Shown here one piece after another: positions 63,381 through 64,000 of a stretch of DNA of 64,000 nt (position 1 is the first letter of the stretch; every line of letters starts with the position of its first letter). The position numbers and the translations under genes were made by a program. Source of the DNA: JALORV01 sp963712485 (lineage in GTDB: Bacteria > Pseudomonadota > Gammaproteobacteria > Burkholderiales > Burkholderiaceae_F). The DNA is taken from contig CAVQID010000066.1 in the NCBI GenBank assembly GCA_963712485.1, positions 1-64,000 on the forward strand, in the 5' to 3' direction. Under the pieces are notes generated by a model. It was not told the origin of the DNA, made no database searches, and worked only from the letters and a program-made list of their open reading frames with translations.

Positions 63381-64000
63381 ATGAATCGCTCGCTCTCGCT
63401 GCTCGATCGACTCACCGCCGCGGCCGACCGCGCCCTTCGGACTTTGGGTGCGCCGCCGGCCGCCTTGCGACCGAGTCCGGCCGCCGGGCTGGCCTCAGCC
63501 GAACCCGAGATGACAGAAGCGCAGCGACGCGAGGCGGCCGCGCTGATGCGCGTCAACCACGTCGGCGAGGTCTGCGCCCAGGCGCTTTATGACGCGCAGG
63601 CATTGGCGAGCCGCGATCCGGAACTGCGCGCTCTGTTCGAGCGTGCGGCCAGCGAGGAGTCCGACCATCTGGCATGGACGCAGGCGCGTATCGAGGAGCT
63701 GGGCGGACGCACCAGCCTGCTCAACCCGCTCTGGTACGGCGGAGCGTTCGCGATCGGGTTGCTGGCGGCCCGTGCGGGCGACCGGAGGAGCCTGGGCTTC
63801 ATGGCCGAAACCGAGCGGCAGGTGGAGCAGCATCTCGACGGTCACCTGGAGCGCCTGCCCGAGGGTGACCTGGCGTCGCGCGCCGTCATCGAACAGATGA
63901 AGGACGACGAGGTCCAGCACGCCGAAAGCGCGATCCATCACGGGGGCGCCGAATTGCCGCTGCCGGCGCGTCTGGCGATGCGGCTCGCGGCCAAGGTCAT
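63381..64000 (+). CDS. coq7: 5-demethoxyubiquinol hydroxylase Coq7 (cut by window edge)
   Basis: The gene runs off the right edge; the first 206 codons are visible and nearly complete. Coq7 is a di-iron monooxygenase that hydroxylates demethoxyubiquinol, a late step in ubiquinone synthesis, at the inner membrane. MRVNHVGEVCAQALYDAQAL, ASEESDHLAWTQARIEELGG, SLLNPLWYGGAFAIGLLAA and MKDDEVQHAESAIHHGG contain the E/ExxH iron ligands. The ATG starts at MNRSLSLLDRL. The gene is divergent from porin 3 across a 147-base gap. Confidence 0.93.
   Translation, partial: MNRSLSLLDRLTAAADRALRTLGAPPAALRPSPAAGLASAEPEMTEAQRREAAALMRVNHVGEVCAQALYDAQALASRDPELRALFERAASEESDHLAWTQARIEELGGRTSLLNPLWYGGAFAIGLLAARAGDRRSLGFMAETERQVEQHLDGHLERLPEGDLASRAVIEQMKDDEVQHAESAIHHGGAELPLPARLAMRLAAKV

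Overview
The window is high-GC chromosomal DNA with short intergenic gaps. The 16S/23S rRNA sequence, OmpC-like trimeric porins, a Bug-family solute receptor, a HemG/HemY-type protoporphyrinogen oxidase, Coq7 and a double-length UvrA together suggest a betaproteobacterium, most likely order Burkholderiales. No phage, integrase, transposase or CRISPR array was seen. The content is mostly core metabolism, transport and outer-membrane genes.

Layout. 1-4213: end of a protoporphyrinogen oxidase gene, a PAS/GAF/GGDEF/EAL cyclic-di-GMP enzyme, and an enoyl-CoA hydratase. 4481-10236: a complete rRNA operon (promoter, boxA leader, 16S, tRNA-Ile, tRNA-Ala, 23S, 5S, terminator). Its 23S gene carries a roughly 180-nt hairpin-bounded intervening sequence in helix 45, which probably fragments the mature rRNA. 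10318-11664: nikR and a NiCoT nickel/cobalt permease gene preceded by a NikR-like operator; the permease frame is broken twice. 11751-15664: a penicillin-acylase-family hydrolase on the plus strand, then two minus-strand genes. 15805-29697: two complete oligopeptide ABC importers in tandem. The first is led by a DUF3047 lipoprotein (order B-C-D-F-A). The second contains an M20 amidohydrolase and a small lipoprotein (order B-M20-A-C-lipoprotein-D-F).

29920-34601 is a minus-strand group: Sel1-repeat protein, GIN-domain protein, DUF2891 protein, CrtI-like FAD oxidoreductase. 34707-40442 is a 1911-residue tandem-fused UvrA. 40632-44225 has a lipoprotein, a frame-disrupted small membrane protein, and two M20 hydrolases (one ArgE-like). 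44228-48959 has a molybdopterin oxidoreductase, a PaaK-like adenylating enzyme and a COG4324-type predicted aminopeptidase. 49076-50758 is a FadD-type acyl-CoA ligase. 50870-57339 has small envelope or unknown proteins, a porin, a DUF2238 membrane protein that starts head-to-head with a PHB-depolymerase-like esterase, a nucleotidyltransferase-fold protein and a Bug receptor. 57445-60365 is glpK-glpD (glycerol catabolism), followed by two more porins and the start of coq7 at the right edge.

How it fits together. Peptide uptake plus M20 hydrolases, fatty-acid activation and beta-oxidation genes, glycerol kinase/dehydrogenase, a PHB-depolymerase-like esterase and several porins describe a heterotroph living on peptides, acyl compounds and glycerol. 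Five separate genes show apparent single-base indels (NiCoT, the 14753-15664 gene, the 41354 membrane protein, the argE start, the third porin). Sequencing or assembly error therefore has to be excluded before any is called a pseudogene. I found no convincing wholly new system. The strongest unusual features are the 23S intervening sequence, the nickel module, the two tandem peptide importers with embedded lipoproteins, and the fused UvrA.
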